From Limnochorda sp. LNt (GTDB taxonomy: Bacteria > Bacillota > Limnochordia > Limnochordales > Geochordaceae), in assembly GCF_035593265.1 (NCBI RefSeq), contig NZ_CP141614.1, positions 682,001 through 746,000 of the forward strand: a stretch of 64,000 nucleotides of DNA, given 5' to 3'. Both the position numbers and the translations under genes were made by a program. Under the pieces are notes generated by a model. That model was not told the DNA's origin. It made no database searches and was given only the letters and a program-made list of their open reading frames with translations. This document shows, in pieces, positions 63,405-64,000 of the stretch (positions are counted from its first letter, which is position 1; each line of letters starts with the position of its first letter).

Positions 63405-64000
63405 TTGTCGGCTACCGACACGTTGGCAGCGTTTGTGGCCAACCTGAAGGGTGAGGAGCTCCCGGCAGAGGTGCAGGAAGCGGCCGCCCGCTGCTTGATG
63501 GATAATCTTGCCTGTGCGCTGGGGGCCAGCATTACCGAATCGGGGCGGCGCTGGCTGGCCTTGCCGGGCGGATCTGGGCCATGCACGCTGCTTGGGTCCG
63601 GGCGTACCGTGATACTGGAAGAGGCTGTTTACCTCAACGGCAATTTGGCCAATCTGCTGGATTTCGATGACACGCGGGGCGGGCATCCGGGATCGACTGT
63701 CATTCCGACCGGGCTGGCTGTGGCCGAGCAGTACCGCTGCTCCAGCGCAGACCTCCTGGCCGCCATCGTGGTGGGTTACGAGGTTCAAGTCCGACTGTTC
63801 CGGGCCTTTTGGCCGTCGCGGGCCCGGATGCATCTGTTCCCGAAACTGACGCTGCAGACCTTCGGAGCGGCGGCCACGGCCGGCAGGCTGCTGAACCTGA
63901 ATGAGCAACAGATGGCCCACGCCTTCGGGATCGCCGCGACCTTGGCTCCCCTGCCGAAGGCGATCAGTTCTGCTAGCGGCAAGCGTCGGCCGTGGTATAA
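63405..64000 (+). CDS. MmgE/PrpD family protein (3' end outside window)
   Basis: Frame open from the TTG at 63405 (AAGGTGG upstream) to the window end, about 198 residues, truncated by the window. LDFDDTRGGHPGSTVIPTGL is the family hallmark (2-methylcitrate dehydratase, cis-aconitate decarboxylase), preceded by ALGASITESGRRW-like helices. Family members dehydrate, isomerise or decarboxylate tricarboxylic and similar acids. It fits the acid-catabolism character of the cluster. Its end and any following genes are unseen. Confidence 0.88.
   Translation, partial: MSATDTLAAFVANLKGEELPAEVQEAAARCLMDNLACALGASITESGRRWLALPGGSGPCTLLGSGRTVILEEAVYLNGNLANLLDFDDTRGGHPGSTVIPTGLAVAEQYRCSSADLLAAIVVGYEVQVRLFRAFWPSRARMHLFPKLTLQTFGAAATAGRLLNLNEQQMAHAFGIAATLAPLPKAISSASGKRRPWY

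Overview
This is a very GC-rich, densely coded bacterial window. It encodes a thermophile-style ba3 oxidase with heme A synthase, multiheme c-type cytochromes, a KorABCD 2-oxoacid:ferredoxin oxidoreductase, SAM-I and TPP riboswitches, and many GTG/TTG starts. That mix suggests a deep-branching, high-GC Firmicutes-type aerobe or facultative aerobe (Limnochordia/Thermaerobacter-like). The placement is inference; no rRNA is present.

Layout. 1-3.1 kb: multiheme cytochrome c (5' end outside the window), cytochrome b, triheme cytochrome c, a Cys-type CcmE and a NarL-type regulator. 3.2-4.5 kb: two small membrane proteins and a MEDS-domain protein. 4.4-7.1 kb (minus): korDABC. 7.2-10.1 kb: consensus promoter, SAM-I riboswitch, terminator and metNIQ. 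10.2-14.8 kb: a divergent MurE-like ligase, a GAF-GAF-HD-GYP protein and a conserved-looking secreted protein. 14.9-21.5 kb (minus): ba3 oxidase subunits, an SCO-like protein without copper ligands, a NarL-type two-component pair and a HAD phosphatase. 21.7-29.1 kb: MFS, P1B-4 metal ATPase plus ArsR regulator with operator, heme A synthase, RidA, MFS. 29.4-34.2 kb: an Fe-S/HhH-like protein, purA, and MarR with a two-gene ABC exporter. 34.2-39.1 kb: a gene remnant, tRNA-Glu, MFS, HAD, leucine dehydrogenase, two tiny genes missed by ordinary ORF calling, tRNA-Val. 39.3-44.2 kb: TAXI-TRAP transporter (SBP, DUF1850, fused permease) and an Fsr-like MFS. 44.2-45.8 kb (minus): TPP riboswitch, thiW, tenA. 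45.8-52.7 kb: L-arabinose locus (GH51, a broken GH127, araD, LacI-type regulator, araB, FucI-type isomerase).

52.7-58.95 kb is a mobile-element graveyard. An IS1634-type transposase is split by an IS110-like element whose termini and 4-bp duplication can be read and whose removal restores the frame. A tyrosine-recombinase remnant and two inverted IS256 fragments follow, then an intact IS256-family element with an 8-bp target duplication.

Beyond the IS, 59.0-64.0 kb holds a less GC-rich catabolic cluster: Lrp/AsnC regulator, a tiny coupled ORF, an SBP_bac_5 binding protein, two tandem DUF3830 proteins, an Ldh2-type dehydrogenase and an MmgE/PrpD protein cut by the window end. Its substrate is unknown. 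It is the best candidate here for an undescribed pathway.
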